Below, one piece after another: positions 1 through 8,300 of a DNA stretch of 17,544 nucleotides; position 1 is the first letter of the stretch, and each line of letters opens with the position of its first letter. The notes beneath the pieces are model-generated. The model did not search any database. It was not told where the DNA came from and saw only the letters and a program-made list of their open reading frames with translations. Position numbers and translations under genes: made by a program. Origin of the DNA: JBKJZO01 sp046715235 (lineage in GTDB: Bacteria > Actinomycetota > Actinomycetes > BP-191); assembly GCA_046715235.1 (NCBI GenBank), contig JBKJZO010000071.1:1-17544 (forward strand), in the 5' to 3' direction.

Positions 1-39
1 CCTTTCGGTGCGCCCGCTTCTCTTCGTACAGGCCGAGAT

Positions 40-1464
40 TTAGATGTCGTAGTACAGGTTGAACTCGTACGGGTGCGGACGAAGGCGAACGGCGTCGACC
101 TCGTTCTCGCGCTTGTAGTCGACCCACGTCTCGATGACGTCCGGCGTGAACACGCTGCCCTCGAGGAGGTAGTCGTTGTCGGCCTCGAGCGCGTCGAGCA
201 CCTGCTCGAGCGACCCCGGCACCTGCGGCACCGCTGCGAGCTGCTCCGGCGGAAGCTCGTAGAGGTCCTTGTCGACCGGCTGCGGCGGCTCGATCTTGTT
301 GCGGACGCCGTCGAGACCGGCCATCAGCATCGCGGCGAACGCCATGTACGGGTTGCAGGACGGGTCAGGCACACGGAACTCGATGCGCTTGGCCTTCGGG
401 TTGGTGCCGGTGATCGGGATACGGCAGCAAGCCGAGCGGTTGCGCTGGGAGTACACGAGGTTGACCGGCGCCTCGTAGCCCGGCACCAGACGACGGTAGG
501 AGTTCGTCGTCGGGTTGGTGAACGCGAGGAGCGACGGCGCGTGCTTGAGCAGTCCACCGATGTAGTAGCGCGCGGTGTCGGACAGGCCGGCGTACCCCAT
601 CTCGTCGTAGAAGAGCGGCTCCCCGTCCTTCCACAGCGACTGGTGGCAGTGCATACCCGAGCCGTTGTCCATGAAGATCGGCTTGGGCATGAACGTCGCG
701 GTGCGGCCGGCGGCCCGGGCGACGTTCTTGATGATGTATTTGAACGTCATCAGGTTGTCGGCCGTCTTGAGCAGTGTGTCGAAGCGGAAGTCGATCTCCG
801 CCTGGCCGGCGGTGCCGACCTCGTGGTGCTGCATCTCGACGTCGATGCCCGCCTCGATGAGCACCTTGACCATTTCCGAGCGCAGGTCGGTGAAGTGGTC
901 GGTAGGGGAAACCGGGAAGTAGCCGCCCTTGTAGCGGGGCTTGTAGCCGAGGTTGCCACCGGCCTCTTCCTTGCCGGTGTTCCACGCCGCCTCGACCGAG
1001 TCGAGGTAGTGGTAGCTCGAGTGCTGGTTTGTGTCGTAGCGAACCGAGTCGAAGATGTAGAACTCAGCCTCGGGGCCGAAGTAGCTCTGGTCGGCGATCC
1101 CGGTGCCCTTGAGGTAAGCCTCGGCCTTGGCCGCGATGTTGCGCGGGTCGCGGGAGTAGGCCTCGCCCGTCAACGGGTCGTGGATGAAGAACGTCATGTT
1201 GAGCGTCTTGTGCTGACGGAACGGGTCGATGTACGCCGTCGTCGGGTCCGGGAGGAGGAGCATGTCCGACTCGTGGATCGCCTGGAAGCCGCGGATCGAT
1301 GACCCGTCGAACATCAGCCCGTCGGAGAACACCGACGCCCCGAAGTTCGCCGAGGGGAACGTGAAGTGCTGCATGATGCCCGGAAGGTCACAGAACCGGA
1401 CATCGATGAACTCGACGCCCTCGTCCTTTATGTATTTCAGGACCTCGTCGGCGTTGCTGAACAT
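40..1464 (-). CDS. glnA: Type I glutamine synthetase (GSI-beta)
   Basis: This cytosolic dodecameric enzyme makes glutamine from glutamate, ammonia and ATP. The 474-residue product is full length for the GSI family. The FDGSSI signature is at residues 52-57, the metal/substrate glutamates E132 and E134 lie in FGPEAEF, the HHEVGTAGQAEID segment is at 213-225, and the ATP-binding KPIFMDNGSGMH segment is at 261-272. LYELPPEQ around Y402 matches the adenylylation site of GSI-beta enzymes, so control by a GlnE-type adenylyltransferase is likely. The frame stays open 49 codons further upstream, but I chose the ATG at 1464 because AAGGAGG lies 4 bases before it (1475-1469) and the protein then begins like known GlnA (MFSNADEVLKYI). 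A GlnR-like box lies upstream. The neighbouring DUF4191 gene supports the main actinobacterial glnA1. No hairpin terminator is visible in bases 1-39. Confidence 0.97.
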   Translation of the reverse strand: MFSNADEVLKYIKDEGVEFIDVRFCDLPGIMQHFTFPSANFGASVFSDGLMFDGSSIRGFQAIHESDMLLLPDPTTAYIDPFRQHKTLNMTFFIHDPLTGEAYSRDPRNIAAKAEAYLKGTGIADQSYFGPEAEFYIFDSVRYDTNQHSSYHYLDSVEAAWNTGKEEAGGNLGYKPRYKGGYFPVSPTDHFTDLRSEMVKVLIEAGIDVEMQHHEVGTAGQAEIDFRFDTLLKTADNLMTFKYIIKNVARAAGRTATFMPKPIFMDNGSGMHCHQSLWKDGEPLFYDEMGYAGLSDTARYYIGGLLKHAPSLLAFTNPTTNSYRRLVPGYEAPVNLVYSQRNRSACCRIPITGTNPKAKRIEFRVPDPSCNPYMAFAAMLMAGLDGVRNKIEPPQPVDKDLYELPPEQLAAVPQVPGSLEQVLDALEADNDYLLEGSVFTPDVIETWVDYKRENEVDAVRLRPHPYEFNLYYDI

Positions 1465-1547
1465 CCATCCTCCTTGTGCCGCTCTTGCGGCGGAAATGCA
1501 CGAACGTGGGGGCGCCATCGCGGCTAAGTCCGGGAGTCGCTGCAGGG

Positions 1548-1553
1548 AGGGTA
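1548..1553 (-). promoter_or_regulatory. Candidate -10 element for glnA
   Basis: The minus strand has TACCCT, a TAnnnT-type actinobacterial -10 box, 84 bases upstream of the glnA ATG. Transcription would start near 1541 and leave a leader of about 77 bases. No good -35 hexamer is seen, which is common for activator-dependent promoters, and the GlnR-like box covers that region. The rest of the 231-base gap (1465-1695) shows no gene and no terminator, so read-through from the DUF4191 gene is also possible. Confidence 0.35.
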
Positions 1554-1585
1554 GCCCAAGGCCATTACTCCGGCATAGCCGCCAG

Positions 1586-1601
1586 GTTTCGGCCACGTTA
1601 C
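1586..1601 (-). promoter_or_regulatory. GlnR-like binding box upstream of glnA
   Basis: On the minus strand the sequence reads GTAAC, six bases, then GAAAC. This is an exact match to the a-b half-sites (gTnAc-n6-GaAAc) known for the actinobacterial nitrogen regulator GlnR. Continuing the same spacing gives weaker half-sites, GCTAT at 1579-1575 and GTAAT at 1568-1564. The box centre is about 50 bases upstream of the start site predicted from the TACCCT element, a typical position for activation. GlnR itself is not in the window, so the role is inferred. Confidence 0.55.
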
Positions 1602-1695
1602 GAGCGGGCATTGGATCAAATTACCGTTACGCCGCAGAGGAAGATCGACTCCGGCTCGTGTGCGGGCGGCCTCTCTCGGCCCACCGAAGGCTTCG

Positions 1696-2427
1696 CTAGC
1701 GGGTCTTCCCTCGGGGGATCTTTGCGCCCTTGGGCAGTGGGCCCTTGGGCATCGGCACGTTCGGGCCCCCCACTGCCCGCAGCCGCCCCTCCAGCTCGTT
1801 GACCTCGCGCGGTTTGAGGTTGGCGGGCAGTTTCATCAGATGCGCCTGCAGCTTGCGCAGCGGCACCTGCCCCTCCTCTTCGCCTACAACCACGTCGTAG
1901 ATCGGCCGGTCGCCGACGACGCGACGGACCTTGCGGGCGTGTACGCCGATCAGTTCGCGCGGGCGCACACCCGAGCCCTCGGCGACGAGCACTACCCCGG
2001 GCTTTCCGATCACCCGGTGCACCAGGTCGAGGTTGCGATTGAACTCCACCGCCTGCGTCACCCGCCAGTCGCCCCGCATGCCGGTCAGCACGGCGTACGC
2101 GGCACCGGGTTGGCCTTCCAGGCGTTTGTACGCCGTCGCACCGGCCCGGCGCCCGGCCAACGTCATCGCGGCCATCAGCGCCACCATCACGCCGATGATG
2201 CTGCCGATCACTGGGTGACCGGCCACGGCGCCCAGTAGCACGAACACGAGTAGGACCGCGAGCGCGCCACCGACGACGATCGGGAGGAACTTCTTGTCGG
2301 CCTTCATGGTCATCGACAGCGAGTCGCGGATCTGGCGCAGCCGCTCCCGACGCCTCGACTTCGCCGCGCGCCGGACTGACTTCTTGTCGACCGAGCCTTT
2401 GCCCTTGGCTCCTGGCTTGAGTTTCAT
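1696..2427 (-). CDS. DUF4191 family membrane protein (Rv2219-like)
   Basis: The product is a 243-residue membrane protein of unknown function, of the DUF4191 type found beside glnA1 and lipA in actinobacteria. It has a strongly basic N-terminus (residues 1-35, rich in Lys and Arg), two adjacent hydrophobic segments at about 48-69 and 72-93, and a soluble C-terminal part ending in a basic, Pro/Gly-rich tail. By the positive-inside rule the N-terminus and tail would be cytosolic. The frame is open 56 codons further upstream, but the ATG at 2427 gives the expected N-terminus, and the extension would run into the PlsC gene. No Shine-Dalgarno precedes the ATG. Instead TATCCT lies 7 bases before it, suggesting a leaderless mRNA. 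Recognition rests on sequence pattern and gene order; no biochemical role is known to me. Confidence 0.88.
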   Translation of the reverse strand: MKLKPGAKGKGSVDKKSVRRAAKSRRRERLRQIRDSLSMTMKADKKFLPIVVGGALAVLLVFVLLGAVAGHPVIGSIIGVMVALMAAMTLAGRRAGATAYKRLEGQPGAAYAVLTGMRGDWRVTQAVEFNRNLDLVHRVIGKPGVVLVAEGSGVRPRELIGVHARKVRRVVGDRPIYDVVVGEEEGQVPLRKLQAHLMKLPANLKPREVNELEGRLRAVGGPNVPMPKGPLPKGAKIPRGKTR

Positions 2428-2434
2428 GCCGCTA

Positions 2435-2440
2435 AGGATA
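2435..2440 (-). promoter_or_regulatory. Candidate -10 element, leaderless DUF4191 gene
   Basis: TATCCT on the minus strand is followed by 7 bases and then the ATG. Transcription would begin at or next to the start codon, which agrees with the missing Shine-Dalgarno. No convincing -35 is visible. An 11-base inverted repeat, GTTGC-T-GCAAC, lies just upstream at 2444-2454 and could bind a regulator. Confidence 0.4.
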
Positions 2441-2468
2441 GGCGTTGCTGCAACGTCTCCGACCAGGC

Positions 2469-3254
2469 TCAGACAACGCCGTTTCCCTCGCCCTTGGCTG
2501 CGCGTTTTGCAGCTCGGCGTTCCGTCTCGAGGCGGTCGAGCTCGGACGCGGCTTCCAGCGTCGGTGCGGTGCCGCCGAGTCGCACCGGCAACCACCAGCT
2601 GCCCTCGCGCCGCGACGTGGGCGGGTAGTCGGTCTGCGCCTGCATGAGCAGCGCGTTCATACGCGCCTTGAGCTCCTCGGTGACCACCTCGGCATCATCC
2701 GAGCGAACGGGATGAAGCGGCTCGCCGACGTACACCAGGATTGTCGTGCGCCGCTGCCAATCGGGCTTGCGGCCCTTGGTCATCAGTCGCTGCGTGCCCC
2801 AGACGACAACCGGGATCAGCGGCACGCCGGCGGCGGCGGCCATGCGCGTGGCGCCGCTCTTGAACTCCTTGAGCTCGAACGACCGGCTGATCGTGGCCTC
2901 GGGGAACATCCCGAGCAGCTCACCGGCCCGCAAGACCTTGAGGCAGTCGCGGTACGCCGACGCGCCCGATTCGCGGTCGACCGGGATGTGCTTCATGTTG
3001 CGCATCAACGGGCCGGCGATCGGGTGGTCGAAAACCTCCTTCTTCGCCGCGAACCGGATCAGCCGCTTGGGGCGCATCGCGTCGGCTGCCCACCCGGCGT
3101 ACACGAAGTCGAGGTAGCCGATGTGGTTGATCGCGACGACGCCGCCGCCGGTCGCCGGCAGGTTTTTCTCGCCTTCGACGCGGACGCGCAGACCCAGCGT
3201 GGTCTTCAACGCTTTGGCCGCACCGATGGCGACGGGATAAACGATCTCCGGCAT
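2469..3254 (-). CDS. PlsC-type 1-acylglycerol-3-phosphate O-acyltransferase
   Basis: The 261-residue protein belongs to the lysophosphatidic acid acyltransferase (PlsC) family, which transfers acyl chains to the sn-2 position of lysophosphatidate at the inner face of the membrane. The catalytic HX4D motif is NHIGYLD at residues 43-49 (H44, D49). The substrate-binding block is GMFPEATISRS at 115-125, with E119 in place of the usual EGTRS glutamate, and the later block PLIPVVVWG is at 145-153. The C-terminal 40 residues are charged and probably flexible. The exact acyl acceptor cannot be told, because actinobacteria have several PlsC paralogues used for phospholipid, triacylglycerol or mannoside acylation. 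The ATG at 3254 lacks a Shine-Dalgarno, and a TAGCGT element lies 8 bases before it. The stop is 41 bases from the DUF4191 start, so the two may be co-transcribed in part. Confidence 0.92.
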   Translation of the reverse strand: MPEIVYPVAIGAAKALKTTLGLRVRVEGEKNLPATGGGVVAINHIGYLDFVYAGWAADAMRPKRLIRFAAKKEVFDHPIAGPLMRNMKHIPVDRESGASAYRDCLKVLRAGELLGMFPEATISRSFELKEFKSGATRMAAAAGVPLIPVVVWGTQRLMTKGRKPDWQRRTTILVYVGEPLHPVRSDDAEVVTEELKARMNALLMQAQTDYPPTSRREGSWWLPVRLGGTAPTLEAASELDRLETERRAAKRAAKGEGNGVV

Positions 3255-3262
3255 GGCAGCGG

Positions 3263-3268
3263 ACGCTA
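3263..3268 (-). promoter_or_regulatory. Candidate -10 element upstream of the PlsC gene
   Basis: TAGCGT (TAnnnT type) on the minus strand ends 8 bases before the ATG, with no Shine-Dalgarno between. This is the third gene on this strand with that arrangement (compare 2435-2440 and 5301-5306). The element is GC-rich and could be chance. Confidence 0.28.
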
Positions 3269-3329
3269 CCTGAGCGAGTACCTTTTCGGGACACCCGGCT
3301 GCGGCCGCCGACTCGTCGAGGTGAGCGCT

Positions 3330-3695
3330 GTGACCGTTGTCCTAGTCGCGCTGGGCGTTGGTGTCGTCGCCGGCGTGCTGTCCGGCATGTTCGGCATCGG
3401 CGGCGGGGTGGTCATCGTGCCAGCCCTTGTACTGCTGCTCGGGTTCACGCAGAAGACCGCCATCGGCACGTCGTTGACCGCACTGCTGTTGCCGGTCGGC
3501 GCGCTCGCGGTGTGGGCGTACGCGGGCGACGGGCACGTCGACGTAAAGGTCGGGCTTGCGCTGGCCGCCGGCGTCTTCGTCGGTGCCCTCGGTGGGGCTC
3601 GCATCGCACTGGGATCGTCGGACGTGACACTGCGCAGAGCTTTTGCGGTGGTGCTGGTGCTCGTCGCGGTGCGCCTGGCGTTCGTGCGCGCCTAG
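3330..3695 (+). CDS. Half-length TauE/SafE (TSUP) family membrane protein
   Basis: The product is a 121-residue, almost wholly hydrophobic protein with about four membrane segments (roughly residues 2-18, 24-39, 46-66 and 74-95, plus a hydrophobic end at 103-118). The SGMFGIGGG segment at 18-26 is the glycine-rich signature of the TauE/SafE sulfite/sulfonate exporter family. Family members usually have about 250 residues with this unit duplicated, so this is a single repeat that would have to dimerise. I chose the GTG at 3330 because GAGGTGAG (3318-3325) precedes it as a plausible ribosome site; the GTG at 3321, three codons earlier, is an alternative. The frame is open far upstream, but that part only mirrors the PlsC gene. 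The stop overlaps the lipA stop by 4 bases, tail to tail. The transported substrate is unknown. Confidence 0.8.
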   Translation: MTVVLVALGVGVVAGVLSGMFGIGGGVVIVPALVLLLGFTQKTAIGTSLTALLLPVGALAVWAYAGDGHVDVKVGLALAAGVFVGALGGARIALGSSDVTLRRAFAVVLVLVAVRLAFVRA

Positions 3696-4630
3696 ATCGC
3701 GCTTGCCCGTGCGGCGATCGCGTCGGCGTACATGCGCCCGGCCCGGTACGACGACCGCACCAGTGGGCCTGACTGAACGCCGATGAAGCCGAGCTCTTCG
3801 GCCTCGGCCTGCATTTCGGCGAACTCGTCGGGATGTACGAACCGCGTGACCGGGTGATGGCGCGACGTCGGCCGGAGGTATTGCGTGATCGTGACGAGGT
3901 CGCAGTGCGCGTCGCGAAGGTCGCGCAGCGCCTGGCTGATCTCATCGCGTTCCTCGCCCATGCCGAGGATCAGGTTGCTCTTGGTGATGAGCCCGCGGTC
4001 GTGCGCCGACAGCAGGACGCCGAGCGAGCGCTCGTAGCCGAACGCCGGCCTGATGCGCCGGAAGATGCGCGGCACCGTCTCGATGTTGTGCGCGAAGACT
4101 TCCGGCGCCGAGTCGAAGACCTGGTCGAGCAGGTCGGGGTCGGCGTTGAAGTCGGGCGCGAGCAACTCGACGCCGCAGCCGGGGTTGAGCTCGTGGATCT
4201 TGCGGACCGTCTCGGCGTACAGCCACGAGCCGCCGTCGGCGAGGTCGTCGCGGGCGACGCCGGTGATGGTCGCGTAGCGCAGACCCATGGTGCGCACCGA
4301 CTCGGCCACCCGGCGAGGTTCGTCGCGGTCGAGCGCGGCCGGTTTGCCGGTGTCGATCTGGCAGAAGTCGCACCGGCGTGTGCACTGGTCACCGCCGATG
4401 AGGAACGTCGCCTCGCGGTCCTCCCAGCACTCGTAGATGTTGAGGCAGCCGGCCTCCTGACAGACCGTGTGCAGGCCTTCGGTCTCGACCAACGAGCGCA
4501 GCTCGCGGTAATCAGGGCCCATGGTGGCGCGGATCTTCAGCCACGGTGGCTTTTTCTCGATCGGCGTCTGCGCGTTGCGGACCTCGAGGCGCAGCAGCTT
4601 GCGACCTTCGGGTACGGCGGCCTCAGGCAT
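3692..4630 (-). CDS. lipA: Lipoyl synthase (radical SAM)
   Basis: LipA inserts two sulfur atoms at C6 and C8 of protein-bound octanoyl groups to make the lipoyl cofactor. The 312-residue protein carries both iron-sulfur cluster motifs: the auxiliary CX4CX5C (C57, C62, C68) and the radical-SAM CX3CX2C (C83, C87, C90, within CTRRCDFC). It also has the C-terminal RSSYRAG signature, whose serine binds the auxiliary cluster. It closely resembles mycobacterial LipA, as I recall that sequence, from GRKLLRLEVRNAQTPIE onward. I chose the ATG at 4630, which overlaps the lipB stop in ATGCCTGA and fits the usual length; a GTG at 4663 would add 11 residues. No Shine-Dalgarno is seen, so translation is probably coupled to lipB. 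Its stop overlaps the convergent TauE/SafE-type gene, so the two transcripts must be antisense at their ends. Confidence 0.97.
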   Translation of the reverse strand: MPEAAVPEGRKLLRLEVRNAQTPIEKKPPWLKIRATMGPDYRELRSLVETEGLHTVCQEAGCLNIYECWEDREATFLIGGDQCTRRCDFCQIDTGKPAALDRDEPRRVAESVRTMGLRYATITGVARDDLADGGSWLYAETVRKIHELNPGCGVELLAPDFNADPDLLDQVFDSAPEVFAHNIETVPRIFRRIRPAFGYERSLGVLLSAHDRGLITKSNLILGMGEERDEISQALRDLRDAHCDLVTITQYLRPTSRHHPVTRFVHPDEFAEMQAEAEELGFIGVQSGPLVRSSYRAGRMYADAIAARASAI

Positions 4631-5294
4631 CGGCGCCGACCAGCCCGTATTCGGCGGGGTCACCGGCGACGGCGTTCTTGCCGAACGTCTCCGCGAGCCG
4701 CCGCTCGACGTACGGGATCACGTCGTCGATGCTGATGCGCCGGCCCGCGACGACCGACAGCGATGTCACCCCGGCGTCGCTGATGCCGCAGGGAACGATG
4801 CGGTCGAACGCGGTCAGGTCGGCGTCGCAGTTGAGGCCGAAGCCGTGCATCGTGACGCCACGGACGACGCGTACGCCGATCGCGCCGACCTTCGCGCCGG
4901 CCGGCCCACCGATCCAGACGCCGCTGCGCCCCTTGACCGGCGCCGCCTCGATGTCGAAGTCGGCGCAGACGGCGATGAGTGCCTGCTCGAGCCGGCGGAC
5001 GTACTTCACGACGTCGACGGCGGGCTGCAACGAGACGATCGGATAGCCGGTCAGCTGACCGGGCCCGTGCCAGGTGATCTTGCCGCCGCGGTCGACGTCG
5101 ACGACCGGAGTGCCGTCGAAAGGACGCTCCATTGGCGTCGTGCGCTTGCCCGCCGTGTAGACCGGATCGTGCTCCAACAGCACGCAGACGTCGCCGATCT
5201 CGCCGTCGGCGCGGCGCGTCAGCAGGTCGCGCTGCCAGGCCCAGGCGACGTCGTACGGCACATGGCCGGCGCGCAGAAAGGTCAACTCACTCAC
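4623..5294 (-). CDS. lipB: Octanoyl-ACP:protein N-octanoyltransferase
   Basis: LipB transfers octanoate from acyl carrier protein to the target lysine of E2 and GcvH lipoyl domains, supplying the substrate of LipA. The 223-residue product shows HGPGQLTGYPI from residue 76, the catalytic lysine in GAKVGAIGVRV (K135) and the acyl-thioester cysteine in IVPCGISD (C169), which form the known Cys/Lys dyad. The frame remains open a further 262 codons upstream, but that part is only antisense to the neighbouring ATPase gene. I chose the GTG at 5294 (VSELTFLRAG), which gives the family length. It has no Shine-Dalgarno, and TACCCT ends 6 bases before it, so a leaderless mRNA is likely. lipB is the first gene of a lipB-lipA operon and is divergent from the FHA-FtsK gene. 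Confidence 0.96.
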   Translation of the reverse strand: MSELTFLRAGHVPYDVAWAWQRDLLTRRADGEIGDVCVLLEHDPVYTAGKRTTPMERPFDGTPVVDVDRGGKITWHGPGQLTGYPIVSLQPAVDVVKYVRRLEQALIAVCADFDIEAAPVKGRSGVWIGGPAGAKVGAIGVRVVRGVTMHGFGLNCDADLTAFDRIVPCGISDAGVTSLSVVAGRRISIDDVIPYVERRLAETFGKNAVAGDPAEYGLVGADA

Positions 5295-5300
5295 CGCAAC

Positions 5301-5306
5301 AGGGTA
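5301..5306 (-). promoter_or_regulatory. Candidate -10 element, leaderless lipB
   Basis: TACCCT on the minus strand is followed by GTTGCG and then the lipB GTG. This is the usual actinobacterial leaderless layout, with a TAnnnT box about 6-7 bases before the start codon. No clear -35 is seen. Confidence 0.42.
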
Positions 5307-5321
5307 CGCGAACCTCGGCAG

Positions 5322-5336
5322 CCCGCCGCACGCGGG
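5322..5336. repeat. Inverted repeat between lipB and the FHA-FtsK gene
   Basis: CCCGC, five bases, GCGGG: a perfect 5-base-pair inverted repeat in the 94-base gap between two divergent genes. It lies just upstream of the predicted lipB -10 box, where an operator could sit. In DNA this rich in G and C such a repeat may be chance. Confidence 0.25.
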
Positions 5337-5388
5337 ACCTGTGGATAGCCGCGCCGGAGCGTCGGTGCGAGCCGCGACGATGGCTCGC

Positions 5389-8300
5389 ATGGTTGATGTC
5401 GCGCTCCAGGTCTCGGGCTCTTCAGGCGAGCGCGAAGTGAGTCTGTCGGCGCGCCCGGGGGCCTTGGTCGCCGACGTCGCAGCTGCTGTCGCGGACCGCT
5501 CGGAGGCCGCCGTGGCGGTCGACGGCATGCGGTACGCCGGCGACGTGCGGCTCGACGACGTGCCCCTGCACAACGGCGCGCGGGTCGTCGTCGGCGTCGG
5601 CGTCGTCGGCGATGCGGTGGACGGCGGGCGGCCGCGGTCTGGGTGGGCTTCGCCCGTCGTCGAGATCCGCATAGTGGGCGGCCTCGATGCTGGCCGCCGC
5701 TGCGAGCTTGGGCCCGGTCGCTTTGTCGTCGGGCGCGAGGGTGCGGCCGGGGTCGACCTGGGTCTGGACAGCGAAACGGTATCGGCGCGGCACGCGTTAC
5801 TCGTCGTCGCCCCTGACGGGTCGTGCGTGATTCGTGACCTCGCATCGCGCAACGGCGTGCAGATCGACGGCGTCTTCGTAACCGATGAGCCAGTCGTGCC
5901 CGCCGCCGCGGTCGTCCGGATCGGTGCGGTGCAGCTCACGCTGGGCGCGCCCGCGGCCGACGACCGGCCTCTGCTCAGGGCGCACAAGGGTGCGGCTGTG
6001 GTCACATTCGACCGCATGCCACGCGCGACCACGGCGGTGCGCCGCGAGCCCTTGCGGGTGCCGGTTGCGCCAGCGAACACCGAATATCACTCGCGGTTCT
6101 CGTGGGCCACGGTGCTCGCGCCGCTCGCGATCGGCGCGGTCATGCTGGTGATGATGCCTGGCAACGGGATGTTCCTCATCTTCATGCTGCTCAGCCCCAT
6201 CCTGGCGGTGGCCAGCTGGCTGGAGGATCGCCGGCGCGCGCGAAAGCAGCGCACCACGACTGCGAAGGAGTTCGCAGAGGCGATCGTCGCGTTCCGCGCA
6301 GCGGTGTCGGCAGCACACGCCTCGGAGGTACGACGCCGGCGCGCAGCCGTGCCCGACATTGCCGAGACCATTCGCCGAGCGCGGGCGCCCAGCGCACAGC
6401 TGTGGGAGCGCCGGCCTGCGCACGACGACTTCGGCGACGTGTCGCTCGGAACGGCGAACGCGACATGGCGACCGGCGCTGACCAAGGCTGTTGACGACGC
6501 GGCCGATGCGTCTGCCGTTCTCGCCGACTTCGCGACCCTGCCCGACGTGCCGCTGTCGGTCAGCGTGCGAGCCGGCCGCGTTGTCGGAATCGTCGGCGAT
6601 CGGGCCCGCACGTTGGCGCTCGCGCGCGCGCTCGTCGTACAGGCCGCGGTGCACCACGGCCCGGCCGACCTGCCGATCGCGGTGCTGACCGAGCCGGACC
6701 GGATCGACTGCTGGGACTGGGCGAAATGGTTGCCGCATGTACGCGCGGACGACGGCGCCCGCCTGCTTGCCGCGACCGACCGGCAGCGGCAGGAGCTGGT
6801 GGCGGCGTTGCTCGCGCCGGAGGTGGGCAGCGACGGCCAGCTGCATCTGCTCGTCCTTGACGCCGACGGCATCACCGCCGGGCGCAACTGCCCTGTGCGG
6901 GACTTGCTGTCCGGAGCCGGCCTCCCGGTTGGTGCCGTCGTTCTCGCCGATCGGGCCGACCAACTCCCTTCCATGTGCACCGATGTCGTCGAGATCGTCG
7001 ATCCCGACGGTCTGGCGAGGCTGACCGAGCCCGCCACGGGCACGACGACTGATGGCGTTCTGGTTGGGGGCTTGAGTGCGTCGTCGGCGCGCATGGCAGC
7101 ACGTGCGCTCGCCCGCTACGAGGACGCCGACCTCGTCGAACCCGGAGCGAGCCTGCCCGATTGGGTGCCGCTCACGAGCCTGCCCGGCGTCGCCGCCCTT
7201 CGCCCTGACGCGATAGCCGAGGGCTGGGCCGTACGGCGGACCGGCTCGCTCGCCGCGACGATCGGTGTATTGCAGGATCGACCGCTCGTCGTCGACCTCG
7301 TCGCCGACGGCCCGCACGGACTGATCGCCGGCACCACCGGCTCCGGCAAGAGCGAGTTGCTCCGAACGATCGTCGCGTCGCTGGCGGCGGGGTACTCACC
7401 CCGCGAGGTCACGTTCGTCCTCATCGACTACAAGGGCGGAGCGGCGTTCGCCGAGTGCGCGCAGTTGCCGCACACCGTCGGTCTCGTCACCGATCTCGAC
7501 GACCGCCTCGGCAGCCGGGCGCTGGTCTGCCTCGAAGCCGAACTCCGCCATCGTGAGCGGGTGCTGCGCGACGCCGGCCTCAGCGACCTGTCCGACTACG
7601 CGGCCTCCGGCGAGCAGGGCGGGCCGTTGCCGCGGCTGGTCGTCGCGATCGACGAGTTCGCCACTCTGGCCTCCGAGTTGCCAGACTTCATCGACGCCCT
7701 GGTCGGCATCGCGCAACGCGGCCGCTCGCTCGGCGTACACCTGCTGCTCGCGACGCAGCGGCCCAGCGGGGCGGTCAAGGACAACATCCGCGCCAACACC
7801 AATCTGCGCATCGCGTTGCGTGTTCAGGACGCCGCCGACTCGACCGACGTGCTCGACGTGCCGCTCGCCGCGCACATCAGCCGGCACCGCCCGGGCCGGG
7901 GTTATCTCCGGCTTGGCGCCGGCGAGATCGTCGCGTTCCAGTCGGCGCTCGTGACCAGTCCTAGTGACGACGACGCGGGCGGGCACGCCGCAGTGACAGT
8001 GGCGCCCCTGGTGTTCGGCCCGACGCCGCCGCCGGTCGGCGACGCCAAACCGACGACGCTCGCGCAGAGCACCACCCTGGCCCAGCTCGTGGCGGCCGCA
8101 GCGCAGGCCGCCCACAGTCTGGGCATCGCGGCGCCGCGCCGGCCCTGGCCCGAACCGCTCCCGGCCGATGTGGTGCTCGCCGACGTGCACGCGGAACCGG
8201 TCCCAAGCGCCGGCTGGTCCGCTGTTCTCGGTCTCGTCGACGAGCCGGCCCGCCAGTTCCGGGGCGCCTTCACCTGGCAGTCCGGCACCGGGGGACTGCT

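Noticed and set aside
73..1302. Long plus-strand open frame (409 codons) opposite glnA
   Set aside because: It is antisense to a certain glnA, has an Arg/Val-rich composition with no family resemblance, and lacks a ribosome site. High GC leaves such frames open by chance.
1685..1695. CGAAG-G-CTTCG as a terminator for the DUF4191 gene
   Set aside because: A one-base centre cannot form a hairpin loop and there is no T tract.
2445..3329. Upstream part of the open frame that ends in the TauE/SafE-like gene
   Set aside because: It mirrors the PlsC gene, and only the last 122 codons look like a real membrane protein.
5295..6080. N-terminal extension of lipB
   Set aside because: It is antisense to the motor gene and low in complexity (Thr/Arg/Ser/Pro). 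LipB is full length from the GTG at 5294.
5797..7317. 506-codon minus-strand frame within the motor gene
   Set aside because: It is a shadow frame with no recognisable domain; the plus-strand frame has clear FHA and FtsK motifs.
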